DNA of 64,000 bases, taken from NCBI GenBank assembly GCA_948964545.1, contig CAREDV010000003.1, positions 62,001 through 126,000 on the forward strand. The letters are read 5' to 3'. Below are positions 15,131-23,651 of the stretch, piece after piece. Each line of letters starts with the position of its first letter. Position 1 is the first letter of the stretch. This DNA is from an uncultured bacterium (GTDB taxonomy: Bacteria > Cyanobacteriota > Vampirovibrionia > Gastranaerophilales > Gastranaerophilaceae). Position numbers and translations under genes: made by a program. Below the pieces are notes generated by a model that did no database searches, had not been told where the DNA came from, and was given only the letters and a program-made list of their open reading frames with translations.

Positions 15131-16561
15131 ATGGAAAAAGATTTATCATTAGCAGAATATTACAACATACCATTAGAAAAATTTGCAGAGTTAGGAGTAT
15201 TAAATCCAAACTTAGTACAAAATACAAATATGTTTATTGATCCGGTTTTATTAAAAGATTCTCAGTATGAAATTTTTAGTAAGACTGCACACAAAAAATA
15301 TAGAGAATATTTTGAAAAATTATATGAAAATGTCAAGACTTATATTAATCTTCCTCAGAAAGTAAAGAAAAATTCTACAAATACTTTAATAAGGAAGTTA
15401 AAAGCAAAAGGGATTCCTGGTTTATGTTTAGGATATTCAAGTTCTGGAAATAAAGATAATGGAATCGGTAATAAAAATGCCAGTAAAATTTTAGATAGGG
15501 CTGAAGAACTTTTTTCGTTAGATATTGATGAAAATCCTGGAATATTCTCAGTAGTATATATGTTGACCGAAAAAATCGGTCCTGATTATATAAGTGATAT
15601 GACTGCTCAGATAATTCTTGATGAAATTAAAGAATTCACACAAGAAATTGCCCCTAAACTTGGATTACCAATTCAAAATTTTAGTAAATATAAATTACCT
15701 AAACATCCTTATATGGAAGAACCAGTACTATTATTACCTGAAGATATCTTAAATTTGTTACCCATAGATGTTGACATGAAAGATGTTTATATGGGTTATC
15801 GTCCAAATGAAGAAATACGTGATAAAGTAAATGAGTACATTTCTGATATTTTTAAAGATTATCATAAGAAAAAAAGAAAAGATGTTCAAAATAATTTAAC
15901 TAAATTTTTCAAAGAAAATACAAATGTGTTAAATGATTTTGTAACTTACGCCATGAAACGTAATTCTTCACATTATGATTTTAACAATGATAAATATGGG
16001 TTTTACTTTCCTCAAAAATTTAGAAAAATGTTTGATTTAGGTGAAATAGCGAGTGTATCACCATTAGAAATTGTTCATGAAACAATTATGCGATTTAAAG
16101 AAAAAATTGATAATAATAACGATATTAAGCGTAATTTGTTGTGGGTAAATGGCAAACCTAAAGTAGAAAAAGCCTGGCAACAAGCATTCCATCTTACAAT
16201 ATTTCAAAAATTAGAAGATGCAGATTTCGATGTTGTACCAGAATATCAAACAGGTAGTGGTCCCGTAGATTTTAATCTTACTAAAGGCTCAAAATGTAGG
16301 GTCTTTATTGAAATAAAATTATCTAAAAATGATCCATTAAAAGGTTTAGAGTTACAACTTGAAAAATACAAAAAATGTATTCAAAACAAAAAAGCATATT
16401 TTATATGTTTTAATTTAGAAGAAGATAATCAAAAGTATCAAAAATTAGAAGTTGATTTAAAAAATAAAGCAAAAGAACTTAATTTAGATACTGAGATTAT
16501 AGTTATTGATGGAAGAATTAATCCTTCTGCAAGCAATTTGAGACTAAATTTTGATAAATAA
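15131..16561 (+). CDS. Putative PD-(D/E)xK restriction-type nuclease paired with the GHKL ATPase
   Basis: 476 residues from the ATG at 15131 (AAGGAAG 7 nt upstream); the longer frame from 15002 runs through the repeat array. The N-terminal part (LNPNLVQNTNMFIDPVLLKDS, GIPGLCLGYSS, IGPDYISDMTAQII) has the look of a conserved family associated with phage-defence ATPases, but I cannot name it. The C-terminal part carries a restriction-endonuclease-fold core: GPVDF (Asp about 380), then FIEIKLS (Glu 394, Lys 396), then QLEKY. It ends 42 nt before the GHKL gene. Base use is clearly more A+T-rich than in the housekeeping genes, which fits horizontal transfer. No methyltransferase is fused or directly adjacent. 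Confidence 0.7.
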   Translation: MEKDLSLAEYYNIPLEKFAELGVLNPNLVQNTNMFIDPVLLKDSQYEIFSKTAHKKYREYFEKLYENVKTYINLPQKVKKNSTNTLIRKLKAKGIPGLCLGYSSSGNKDNGIGNKNASKILDRAEELFSLDIDENPGIFSVVYMLTEKIGPDYISDMTAQIILDEIKEFTQEIAPKLGLPIQNFSKYKLPKHPYMEEPVLLLPEDILNLLPIDVDMKDVYMGYRPNEEIRDKVNEYISDIFKDYHKKKRKDVQNNLTKFFKENTNVLNDFVTYAMKRNSSHYDFNNDKYGFYFPQKFRKMFDLGEIASVSPLEIVHETIMRFKEKIDNNNDIKRNLLWVNGKPKVEKAWQQAFHLTIFQKLEDADFDVVPEYQTGSGPVDFNLTKGSKCRVFIEIKLSKNDPLKGLELQLEKYKKCIQNKKAYFICFNLEEDNQKYQKLEVDLKNKAKELNLDTEIIVIDGRINPSASNLRLNFDK

Positions 16562-16591
16562 AACTAATTTTAGTTCAAAAACAATTTATAG

Positions 16592-16603
16592 TATAATAAT
16601 TTT
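16592..16603 (+). promoter_or_regulatory. -10 box 6 nt before the GHKL-HEPN gene
   Basis: TAG-TATAAT (16592-16597) followed by 6 nt and ATG, with no Shine-Dalgarno. It would let the ATPase/HEPN protein be made from its own leaderless mRNA, apart from the nuclease. Confidence 0.5.
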
Positions 16604-18256
16604 ATGGAAATTGAGAAAGATAATAAATTAAGGTTACAATTTGATATACATACTATTGAACATCTTGGAGTTCAAATGTATAAAACTTTGCCTCCAGTTT
16701 TATCCGAGTTAATTTCAAATTCTTATGATGCAGATGCATCTTGCGTAACAATAGTTTTTGAAGATTCTTTGGAACATAAAACTATCATGGTAACAGATGA
16801 TGGATGTGGAATGACTTTCGATGAATTAAATGATTCTTTCTTAAAAATTGGTAGAAATAGAAGAAAACATGCAAATGACATTACTCCAAATGGAAGAAAA
16901 GTAACTGGTCGTAAAGGTTTAGGAAAACTCGCAATATTTGGTGTTGCAAATGAGATAGAAGTTCAAACTGTTAAAAATAATTTAAAAAATGTTTTTGTGA
17001 TGAATTTAAGAGATATTTTAAATACAGATAAAGAATATCTTCCTCAAATTTTAACTTATAATCAAAATGTAGATGCTTTAAATGGTACAACTATTATTTT
17101 ACGAGATATACAAAGAAAAAGTGCTTTTGATATAGAAAATTTAAAAGAGTCAATATCAAAAAGATTTAATTTTGCAGACCAAAATTTTTATATTGAATTA
17201 CAAAAATCTGGAATAGAATCTCAAAAAATTACATCAGATACAAAATGGGAATATATAGAGCCACAATTTCAATGGGAATTTCCACAAAATGATATAAGCG
17301 AAGATAATTATGCTATTAATAAAGGAATTACTGGTAAGATAATTTCTACAGAGAAACCATTAGGAGAGCATCAAAATGGAATATTTTTATATGCTCGTGG
17401 TAAATTAGTAAATTCAAATGACTTCTTTGGACTAAAAACTACTACGTCTTTTGCATATAATTATTTTACTGGATTTATAAATATTGATTTTATTGATGAT
17501 TATGAAAAAGATATGGTTACAACTAATAGAGATGGTTTAACATGGGAAAATGAAGAATTAGATTCATTAAGAGAATGGTTGCAATCTCAACTTTTTAATA
17601 TTGCAAGAGAATGGAGACAAAAACGTGAAGAATCTAAAACAAAAGAGATAAATGAAACCACTGGAATTAATTTAAATAAATGGGTTAATACAATGCCCAC
17701 AAAATTACGAACAGAAGTTAATTCTTTAGTTAACATAATCATTAAAGATGAAGATATTGATGAAACTAAAACAAAAAATTTTTTGAAGGAATTAAAAAAT
17801 ATAGTACCAGAATATCCTTATTTCCACTGGAGAAATTTACATCCAAAAATTCGAGAAGTTTCTGCGGAATATTATGAACGTGGGGATTATTATCATGCAT
17901 TTCTTGAGGCTGCAAAGAGCTATAAAAATGCCGTAAAAGATAAATCTTTGGTGACTGTAAGTAATGACTATGATATAATGGTTCAATCTTTTGGTAAGGA
18001 TAAGATTTTACGGGTTACCTCAAAATTTAAGTATAGACCAAATGGAAAAAGCTTTAGTGAAGTTACATTGAATGATATAGAAGATGCTCAAAAACTTCTA
18101 TCTACAGGAGTTGTTTGTGGGGGACGAAATGTCCTTTCACATGAAGAAATACCTGATTTAAAAGATTCTGGTTTATTTACCGAAAAAAATTGTTTAGATA
18201 TGTTGAGTATTCTTTCTCATTTATATGAAAGACTTGATGATTCTGAAATTAATTAA
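16604..18256 (+). CDS. GHKL-family ATPase with C-terminal HEPN-like (Ymh) domain, candidate defence effector
   Basis: 550 residues. The N-terminal GHKL (MutL/Hsp90/MORC-like) ATPase is clear: N-box SELISNSYDA (Glu 35, Asn 39), DDGCGM (65-70) and the lid GRKGLGK (102-108), followed by an S5-like region with TNRDGLTWE. Residues about 413-545 resemble the Ymh family, a HEPN relative: HPKIREVSAEYYERGDYYHAF, FLEAAKSYKNAV and then GGRNVLSHEE, which fits the R-x4-H ribonuclease signature (Arg 508, His 513). GHKL ATPases next to restriction-fold nucleases have been described as predicted restriction systems related to MORC proteins. The gene ends 3 nt from the convergent rhuM gene. Function as an anti-phage system is inferred from this pairing. 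Confidence 0.75.
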   Translation: MEIEKDNKLRLQFDIHTIEHLGVQMYKTLPPVLSELISNSYDADASCVTIVFEDSLEHKTIMVTDDGCGMTFDELNDSFLKIGRNRRKHANDITPNGRKVTGRKGLGKLAIFGVANEIEVQTVKNNLKNVFVMNLRDILNTDKEYLPQILTYNQNVDALNGTTIILRDIQRKSAFDIENLKESISKRFNFADQNFYIELQKSGIESQKITSDTKWEYIEPQFQWEFPQNDISEDNYAINKGITGKIISTEKPLGEHQNGIFLYARGKLVNSNDFFGLKTTTSFAYNYFTGFINIDFIDDYEKDMVTTNRDGLTWENEELDSLREWLQSQLFNIAREWRQKREESKTKEINETTGINLNKWVNTMPTKLRTEVNSLVNIIIKDEDIDETKTKNFLKELKNIVPEYPYFHWRNLHPKIREVSAEYYERGDYYHAFLEAAKSYKNAVKDKSLVTVSNDYDIMVQSFGKDKILRVTSKFKYRPNGKSFSEVTLNDIEDAQKLLSTGVVCGGRNVLSHEEIPDLKDSGLFTEKNCLDMLSILSHLYERLDDSEIN

Positions 18257-18259
18257 AAA

Positions 18260-19264
18260 TTATTTTCCACCTCTAGTCTTTTTCTCAAGCTGTTTCTGAG
18301 TTTGTTTTACTGATTCCAGGAAGTGTTTTTCGACTTCGGATAACTCGTCTTTTATTGTTTCTTTGTATTTTGCATATTCAGCAAGTGCCTTATTTTCAGC
18401 TTCAAGTTTTGAGATTTTACCGGGATTGTCAAGAAGTTCGCTTCCTGTCATTTTAATAAAATCATCAAGTTTTGCAATCCAATCTTTCATTGTCATTGGG
18501 ATTTGTCTTATTGCTTGTAATTCTGCAAATTCAAGATATGCAGATGTAATTCGGTTCAAAATATTCAATTCTTTTTCATCCAAGTAATTCTTTGCAACCG
18601 TAACTTCATCTTTTTTCGGATGATTGCCTTTAAAAACAGTCAAGCCCATATTATCTTTTGTGCTATCAGCTCTTAAATATACGATTTCAGCGGCGGTATG
18701 TCCGTGTGCTGCAAAATGCATTTTATTTTGAACAACTTTGAAAAATAATTTGGTTTCCTCCGCGTTAGGATTGTAATCCGTACTTGTTGCGTAAATATCC
18801 AAAATTTGGCGGTAAAAAACTTTTTCTGATGAACGAATATCTCTGATACGTTCCAAAAGTTCTTTCCAGTAGCCGCCACCACCGGATTGCTTTAATAAAT
18901 CATCATTTAAAGCAAAACCTTTACGCATATATTCTTTTAAAACTTGTGTTGCCCAAATTCTGAATTGCGTACCACGCAATGATTTAACACGATAACCCAC
19001 AGAAATAATCACGTCCAGATTGTAATGTTTTGTTTTATAATTTTTCCCATCTGTGGCAGTTGTCAAGTAATCCTTGACAACTGAATTTTCGAAAAGTTCA
19101 CCTTCTTCAAAAATATTTTTAATATGCAGACTTATATTTTGTTTTGATGTCTGAAATAATTCTGCCATTTGATTTTGCGTAAGCCAAACCGTTTCATTTT
19201 CTATTCTTACATCAATTTTTGTTTGACCATCTTGAGTCTGGTAAATAATGATTTCATTTTCCAT
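18260..19264 (-). CDS. rhuM: RhuM family protein
   Basis: 334 residues, the usual length. Family features: start ENEIIIYQTQDGQTKIDVRIENETVWLTQNQMAELF (helix-turn-helix-like), YNLDVIISVGYRVKSLRGTQFRIWATQVLKEYMRKGF (KilA-N/Bro-like core), and LLERIRDIRSSEKVFYRQILDIYATS. The last 50 residues form a coiled coil. RhuM was first noted in Salmonella pathogenicity island 3; the proteins are common near restriction and defence genes, and their biochemical role is unknown. The gene has its own promoter and an AAGGAT RBS. It is convergent with the GHKL-HEPN gene, so it may be an independent cargo of the island. Confidence 0.88.
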   Translation of the reverse strand: MENEIIIYQTQDGQTKIDVRIENETVWLTQNQMAELFQTSKQNISLHIKNIFEEGELFENSVVKDYLTTATDGKNYKTKHYNLDVIISVGYRVKSLRGTQFRIWATQVLKEYMRKGFALNDDLLKQSGGGGYWKELLERIRDIRSSEKVFYRQILDIYATSTDYNPNAEETKLFFKVVQNKMHFAAHGHTAAEIVYLRADSTKDNMGLTVFKGNHPKKDEVTVAKNYLDEKELNILNRITSAYLEFAELQAIRQIPMTMKDWIAKLDDFIKMTGSELLDNPGKISKLEAENKALAEYAKYKETIKDELSEVEKHFLESVKQTQKQLEKKTRGGK

Positions 19265-19288
19265 GCCGTTATCCTTTGATTTTACGTA

Positions 19289-19317
19289 ATTATAGCATAT
19301 TTATGCAATGTAAGCAA
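19289..19317 (-). promoter_or_regulatory. Promoter of rhuM
   Basis: On the minus strand TTGCTT (19317-19312), a 17-nt spacer and TATAAT (19294-19289, preceded by TGC as an extended -10) lie about 25 nt before the rhuM ATG. An AAGGAT RBS follows. Confidence 0.65.
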
Positions 19318-19348
19318 AAACCCGATTCTATTTAAGAATCGGGTTTTT
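19316..19348 (-). terminator. Rho-independent terminator of the methyltransferase operon
   Basis: Arms CCCGATTC and GAATCGGG close a 7-nt loop, with A and T runs on the two sides. It follows the rebuilt end of the DUF5681 gene at 19367 and could act in both directions. Confidence 0.75.
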
Positions 19349-19366
19349 ATAAGCTAAGAGAGAACT

Positions 19367-19695
19367 TTAACTTTCACGTGCCCTTCTATCCAACTCATTA
19401 TGCAGTAATCCCCTTATAATTTCTAAATGTTCTTCAGGAATTTCATCTGTCTCAGTCGGATTATTGCGTTCGTCGATAAATTTGACGCTTTCTGGAATAT
19501 TACATTTAAGTATATTCTTAGATTGCAAGAGAATTTTTCTTGACGCCCTGCCGGGTTACCTGAACGACCTTTTTTAAAACGGGTATCCTTAGGAGGTTTG
19601 CCGTAACCGACCTCATAATCTTTTCGCAGTTTTTCCTCGTTTTTAGCACGTAATGCTTTAATAGCTTCGTTCAAATCAGGTTTATTATTCTCCAT
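19367..19695 (-). pseudogene. DUF5681-type protein gene with a frameshift
   Basis: The N-terminal part from the ATG at 19695 reads YEVGYGKPPKDTRFKKG and SGNPAGR, the signature of DUF5681 proteins, which commonly accompany phage-type ParB/methyltransferases. After GRQEK the frame changes into an unlikely tail that stops at 19423. In the neighbouring frame a sensible sequence continues (IPESVKFIDERNN, then PEEHLEIIRGLLHNELDRR) to a TAA at 19367-19369. One extra A in the A5 run (T5 at 19534-19538 on the plus strand) restores one frame of about 110 codons. The start is coupled to the methyltransferase stop, with GGAGG before the ATG. A sequencing error in the homopolymer is the other explanation. 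Confidence 0.7.
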
Positions 19696-21058
19696 CTTGA
19701 ACCTCCGCAAAGTTTTTCACTAATTTAGCCGTTTTACCAGTTTCCCTTTCCCAACGATAAATTGAGACATCCACATATCTCGGACTAATTTCAATTAATC
19801 GGGCTCTGCGTTTACAACGTTCTGCAGCAAGTAATGTTGAACCAGAACCGCCAAAACAGTCCAATACGATGTCATTTTTAGATGAGGCATCAAGCAGAAT
19901 CGAATGAAGTTGAGAAATATTTTTGCATGTTGGATGGAGCTTTAGGAGTTCTAAAGATGCGGGATTTGTTGCTCTAATTCCTGGATAATCCCAAACATTT
20001 GTACGATACCTGCCATATTTACCAAGCTGAATATGGTTTTGATGCTTCGCTTTTCCGTTTTTGAATATCGGAACCATTTCGTGCTGGCTCCTATACATTG
20101 AACCCATACCACCGACACCCTTATTCCAGACTGCAATATTTTTGAGTTCAGTATAATGTTTTTTACCCTGAGTAAGTAAGGTATTTAACCCTGACCAGTC
20201 CATATACAAGTAATGCAGCGAACCGTTAACCGAAAATTTAACAAGATTTTGCATAAATTTTGAAATAAATTCAGCAAATTCAGAATCTGTCATTTCGCCG
20301 GAAGCCATAGCAAATTCTTCGTGCTGAGTTTTACCGAGTCCGCAAACATGTCCTTTTATTTTGCAGTTATACGGCGGATCAGTTATGACAATTTGAGCAA
20401 GTTCGCCCTGCATAAGGAGTTCAAATGACCTGGCAAGTAAAGAATCTCCGCAAAAAATGAAATGATCCCCGAGCCTCCAAAGGTCGCCAAATTTGACTTT
20501 TGACGGAATGTTGGCATCCAACCAGCTTTCGTCTTCTTTGTCCGAGTTGTGGACTTTGTTTTCCTCTGAATTATCAGCGAGAAATATTTTATCGTAATCT
20601 ACGGTATCAAACGCCAAATCTTCAAAAGTTATATCGAATTTCATCAACTTTTCGATTTCTTCTTTTAGGTTTTCGAAGTTCCATTCGCCGTCTTCTGCAA
20701 TTCTATTGTCAAGGATTCTGATTGTGTCAGTTTCTTCTTGAGTAAGATTTTCGAGTATTATTGCAGGAATTTGAGTAAATCCGAGTTCCTTTGCCGCCAA
20801 AAACCGTAATTCCCCTGCTATTATGTTGTACTTTTTATCAAGCAGTATGGGATTTACGTAACCGACTTTAATGATTGCATTTATCAGTTTTTGAATCTGC
20901 TTTTTCGAATGTTTGCGTAAACTTTTCAATTTCAATACGATTAAGTTGATGTCGATCATTTGTAAGTTGTTTGTCTGATTACCTTCTAATACAATCTTTT
21001 TGAAGTGACGTAGGGCTTGTGAAATGTCTTCACTACTAATTGTGTTTGGTTTTGTCAT
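19685..21058 (-). CDS. ParB-like nuclease domain fused to an N4/N6 DNA methyltransferase (phage type)
   Basis: 457 residues. Residues about 35-150 are a ParB/Srx-like domain (GYVNPILLDKKYNIIAGELRFLAAKELG, with the G-E-R-type box written GELR). The rest is a DNA methyltransferase with the catalytic motif DPPY (227-230) placed before the AdoMet motif FGGSG (402-406), which is the beta order of N4-cytosine/N6-adenine enzymes. Such proteins are typical orphan methyltransferases of prophages and islands, followed by a DUF5681 gene as here. An RBS (AGGGAGAG) precedes the ATG. It might protect against the island's nuclease, but it is 3 kb away and on the other strand, so that is only a possibility. 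Confidence 0.88.
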   Translation of the reverse strand: MTKPNTISSEDISQALRHFKKIVLEGNQTNNLQMIDINLIVLKLKSLRKHSKKQIQKLINAIIKVGYVNPILLDKKYNIIAGELRFLAAKELGFTQIPAIILENLTQEETDTIRILDNRIAEDGEWNFENLKEEIEKLMKFDITFEDLAFDTVDYDKIFLADNSEENKVHNSDKEDESWLDANIPSKVKFGDLWRLGDHFIFCGDSLLARSFELLMQGELAQIVITDPPYNCKIKGHVCGLGKTQHEEFAMASGEMTDSEFAEFISKFMQNLVKFSVNGSLHYLYMDWSGLNTLLTQGKKHYTELKNIAVWNKGVGGMGSMYRSQHEMVPIFKNGKAKHQNHIQLGKYGRYRTNVWDYPGIRATNPASLELLKLHPTCKNISQLHSILLDASSKNDIVLDCFGGSGSTLLAAERCKRRARLIEISPRYVDVSIYRWERETGKTAKLVKNFAEVQDGE

Positions 21059-21142
21059 AAGACTCTCCCTTTTTTTTGTGTACGTCCAAAGACTTTAAGT
21101 TTCTTTAGACAGATTAGCTTTTCTAAAAGCACAGAGCACACT

Positions 21143-21328
21143 GTGGTCCAAAACAGAAATCAGTTTTATTGCAAAAGTTGTGGTAAATATTTTAAACTGG
21201 GTTCAACTCGTAAAGAATATTCAGCTATATCGGCTTTGGTATTAAATACGATTTTAACTTTGTTTTATCCAACAATCAAAAAGTTTAGCAATTTCAGGAG
21301 TTTTGTGAAAACACGCAACAAATGCTAA
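21143..21328 (+). pseudogene. Fragment with a zinc-ribbon, probably a transposase remnant
   Basis: A short frame encodes RNQFYCKSCGKYFK, the second half of a C-x2-C zinc ribbon as found at the N-terminus of IS1/IS1595-like transposases. No ATG start, no first Cys pair and no catalytic domain are present, and the following residues look like read-through. It lies between the methyltransferase promoter and the recombinase relic. The call rests on one motif and is weak; a leftover of another zinc-ribbon protein is possible. Confidence 0.35.
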
Positions 21329-22102
21329 AAACGGGTCACTGCTTACTGGGCTGTTATATGATGATATCGGAAATAAGATGTCACCATCGGCTAGTAATGC
21401 CAACAATAAACATTATCGATATTATGTAAGTCAGTCAATTAAGAATCCGGTTGATTATGAACGAGGAGAGATTACAAAAATTTCGGCAGGTGAAATTGAA
21501 AAATTTGTAATTGAAACGACGAAAGAATTTTTACAGGATAAAGAACAAATTCAAAAAATTGTCTCGGAATACAAAATTAGCAAGCAAAACAAATTGATTT
21601 ATACAGCACAAAATATTCAAGATTATTCAGAGCCAAAACTTATAAGAGCAATTATAAACAAAATTGTTATATCGAAGAATTTAATTGAAATAACTTATAA
21701 CGAAGCTTCAATAAGAAAGTTTTAAATGCTTTAGCTAATAATCAAGAAATTGTTATTCCAGATAAAAGTGAAAATGTGACTCCGATTGTAATTTCAAAAA
21801 ATATAAAAATCACACAGCCGTCAAGAAATGATAATATTTTAATTTTGAACGCTAAAGAATATGATACTCCCGAGCCAAATCCGTATCTTGTAAATGCGAT
21901 AGTAAAAAGTTTTTATTATCACAAGCAAATTCAAGCGGGTAAAACTATTGAAGATTTGCAAACAGAAGAAGGCTTAAAAGATTCCAAATATATTCGTAAT
22001 ATTCTAAACCTAAAATACATTTCACCTCAACTTACAGAAAAAATTCTTAATGGAACTCAGCCGGAAGATTTGAGTTTGCAGAAATTGATTAATTTAAAAT
22101 AA
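21309..22102 (+). pseudogene. C-terminal remnant of a large serine recombinase, frameshifted
   Basis: The frame begins in the middle of a protein: NGSLLTGLLYDDIGNKMSPS followed by HYRYYVSQS is the zinc-beta-ribbon entry of large serine recombinases, and a helical region follows. The catalytic N-terminal resolvase domain is missing. The frame stops at 21725, but shifting by one nucleotide near 21713-21719 (an AAGAAAG stretch that seems to have lost an A) continues as VLNALANNQEIVIP up to 22102, with a C-terminal helix-turn-helix-like end (SKYIRNILNLKYISPQLTEKIL). It is therefore a double-damaged relic of the integrase that may have brought the island in. The missing 5' part is not seen anywhere in the window. 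Confidence 0.75.
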
Positions 22103-22134
22103 GCGTTATAAAAATATATAACGCTTATTTTTTT
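22097..22134 (+). terminator. Terminator between recombinase relic and lipase gene
   Basis: Perfect 14-bp arms (AAATAAGCGTTATA at 22097-22110, TATAACGCTTATTT at 22117-22130) with a 6-nt loop and a T run. It serves the plus-strand relic and, by symmetry, the convergent lipase gene. Confidence 0.75.
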
Positions 22135-22141
22135 ATATGTT

Positions 22142-23056
22142 TTAACGACTGCGATAATATCCTTTAACTTCTGTACCATCAGAACGAGTATAAGAATTTA
22201 CATAAATTAAATTTCCTGTATGGACTTGTTGTCTTGCTTGAGCATCAGACATAATTTTACCAGCTGTGACTTGTTGATTAATAAAATTCTCTAATCTTTC
22301 AAATTCATTAGTAGACATTTGACCGATTTCTTCGTTTGTAAACACTCTATTATTATCAATATCTTTAAAATCAATATCCATGTTAATCTGCCCTTCTAAA
22401 TAATTTGTCTTAAATTCAATAGCATCTTCCAAGTTGCCCATTGTTTCTATAAAATGTTTTTGCGAAGGTTTTGTTCCTCCTAAATAATCCCCTTCTGGAC
22501 TTTTCGTTATATATTCACTACCTTTACCATACCCAATGACATAAGTCTTTCCCAATTGATTTCTTAAATTAAGATTATAGGTACTATCATCAACATTTCC
22601 GTAATTTCTTATGTTGTCTAAGTTATCTCTAACATTTCCTTGTAAAATATCCCTAACACCATAAGCGTTAAAAGTGACAGTTTCATGATCGGTTTTATTC
22701 GACATTAATTGTGCTAAACTGCCACCTAATGAATGTCCTGTAAAAATAATTTCTTGATTTGGAAAATCTTTTCTAACTTTTTCATAAAATTTTTGGGCAT
22801 CTACATATTGATTTGGAAGTTTTTTCATTGCCATAGCTAGGTCATTAGCAATATCCTTAGGATCCTCTTTTTCAGTTCCACGCATTGCTATTACAACTTT
22901 TCCATCTTTGTAAAAAGCTTCTCCATGGAAACCACTTTTTTGATCATATTCTGAAACTTTAATCCATTCTTTTGGGATTGATGTTTCGTTTCCTTTGTAA
23001 ACTCCTTGAGCAAGAGCTTTCATTTCATTGTCAAATTCAGTTGTTTGAATTGTCAT
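22142..23056 (-). CDS. Class 3 lipase-like protein
   Basis: 304 residues from the ATG at 23056, chosen because AAAGGA lies 8-9 nt upstream (a further ATG at 23074 has no RBS). The alpha/beta-hydrolase elbow is FTGHSLGGSLAQ (Ser 109), preceded by VVIAMRGTE with the oxyanion strand, as in fungal-type class 3 lipases and DUF2974-like proteins. No signal peptide is visible. The C-terminus ends with VHTGNLIYVNSYTRSDG and a short YYRSR tail; I recall this kind of G/Y-T-R-x-D-G-T tail at the ends of other bacterial proteins, but its role is not known to me. A divergent gene for a membrane protein starts 38 nt away, which suggests a functional pair. Confidence 0.75.
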   Translation of the reverse strand: MTIQTTEFDNEMKALAQGVYKGNETSIPKEWIKVSEYDQKSGFHGEAFYKDGKVVIAMRGTEKEDPKDIANDLAMAMKKLPNQYVDAQKFYEKVRKDFPNQEIIFTGHSLGGSLAQLMSNKTDHETVTFNAYGVRDILQGNVRDNLDNIRNYGNVDDSTYNLNLRNQLGKTYVIGYGKGSEYITKSPEGDYLGGTKPSQKHFIETMGNLEDAIEFKTNYLEGQINMDIDFKDIDNNRVFTNEEIGQMSTNEFERLENFINQQVTAGKIMSDAQARQQVHTGNLIYVNSYTRSDGTEVKGYYRSR

Positions 23057-23081
23057 AGTTGTTTTTCCTTTCATTTTTTTG

Positions 23082-23093
23082 TAGTATTAATTT
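23082..23093 (+). promoter_or_regulatory. -10 box 6 nt before the membrane protein gene
   Basis: TAGTAT (23082-23087) with a 6-nt spacer before the ATG at 23094 and no Shine-Dalgarno. The 37-nt gap to the lipase start must hold both promoters. Confidence 0.35.
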
Positions 23094-23447
23094 ATGTTTT
23101 TAGATAAATTTAGAAATCGTTATAGTTTTAACTTTTTATCTGTATGTGGATGGATTATATTTGTTTTGTTTTGTATAATTATCTGTCCTTATTTAGTTTT
23201 AGCCAAAGATGGTCTTTCATTTATTCCTCTTTTTTTATTTTGTCAATTTCTTATTGTATTAGCTATTTTATTTTATTTAATTACATTCTTCATATATGTA
23301 TTTGAAATTGTTAGTCGGAAAAGAATAACCAACGAAAAATTTTTGGATAACAAATATATAAAAATAATCCAATATTTAGGAATAATTTTTGCATTTTTAC
23401 CAATAATAATGGTTCTATTATTATTTGTATTTATTTTTTTGAGTTAA
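23094..23447 (+). CDS. Small integral membrane protein, 117 aa, divergent from lipase
   Basis: Three strongly hydrophobic segments (about residues 14-36, 42-72 and 90-116) separated by short basic loops; no domain recognised. The segments are rich in Phe, Ile and Leu. It starts 38 nt from the lipase gene in the opposite direction, sharing one regulatory gap. In toxin/immunity pairs, phospholipase effectors are often matched by small membrane immunity proteins, and this pair has that shape; the sequence does not prove it. The codon use is as A+T-rich as the rest of the island. Confidence 0.55.
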   Translation: MFLDKFRNRYSFNFLSVCGWIIFVLFCIIICPYLVLAKDGLSFIPLFLFCQFLIVLAILFYLITFFIYVFEIVSRKRITNEKFLDNKYIKIIQYLGIIFAFLPIIMVLLLFVFIFLS

Positions 23448-23651
23448 TTTTCTCTATTAAAATAAACAAAAATTTCTTTGTAATGGAATAATTACAGCAT
23501 CACAAAATATCGGCATAATAGCATTCATGCTAATTGCCATATTTAATCTGTTTATTTTTGGAATATATAGAACCCATTTTTTATAATCTAAAAATTTAAT
23601 TTATTTTTTGCTATTTATATTTACCTCCTTTAAAAGTTAAATTATATTTGA
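23448..23651. other. Intergenic stretch with a short hydrophobic reading-frame remnant
   Basis: A plus-strand frame near 23480-23585 reads GIITASQNIGIIAFMLIAIF followed by NLFIFGIYRTHFL and a stop. It has no start codon and looks like the tail of a lost membrane-protein gene. Nothing else is seen here. Confidence 0.3.

Noticed and set aside
19534..19538. Programmed frameshift in the DUF5681 gene
   Set aside because: No slippery heptamer or stimulating structure is visible; decay or sequencing error in a homopolymer is simpler.
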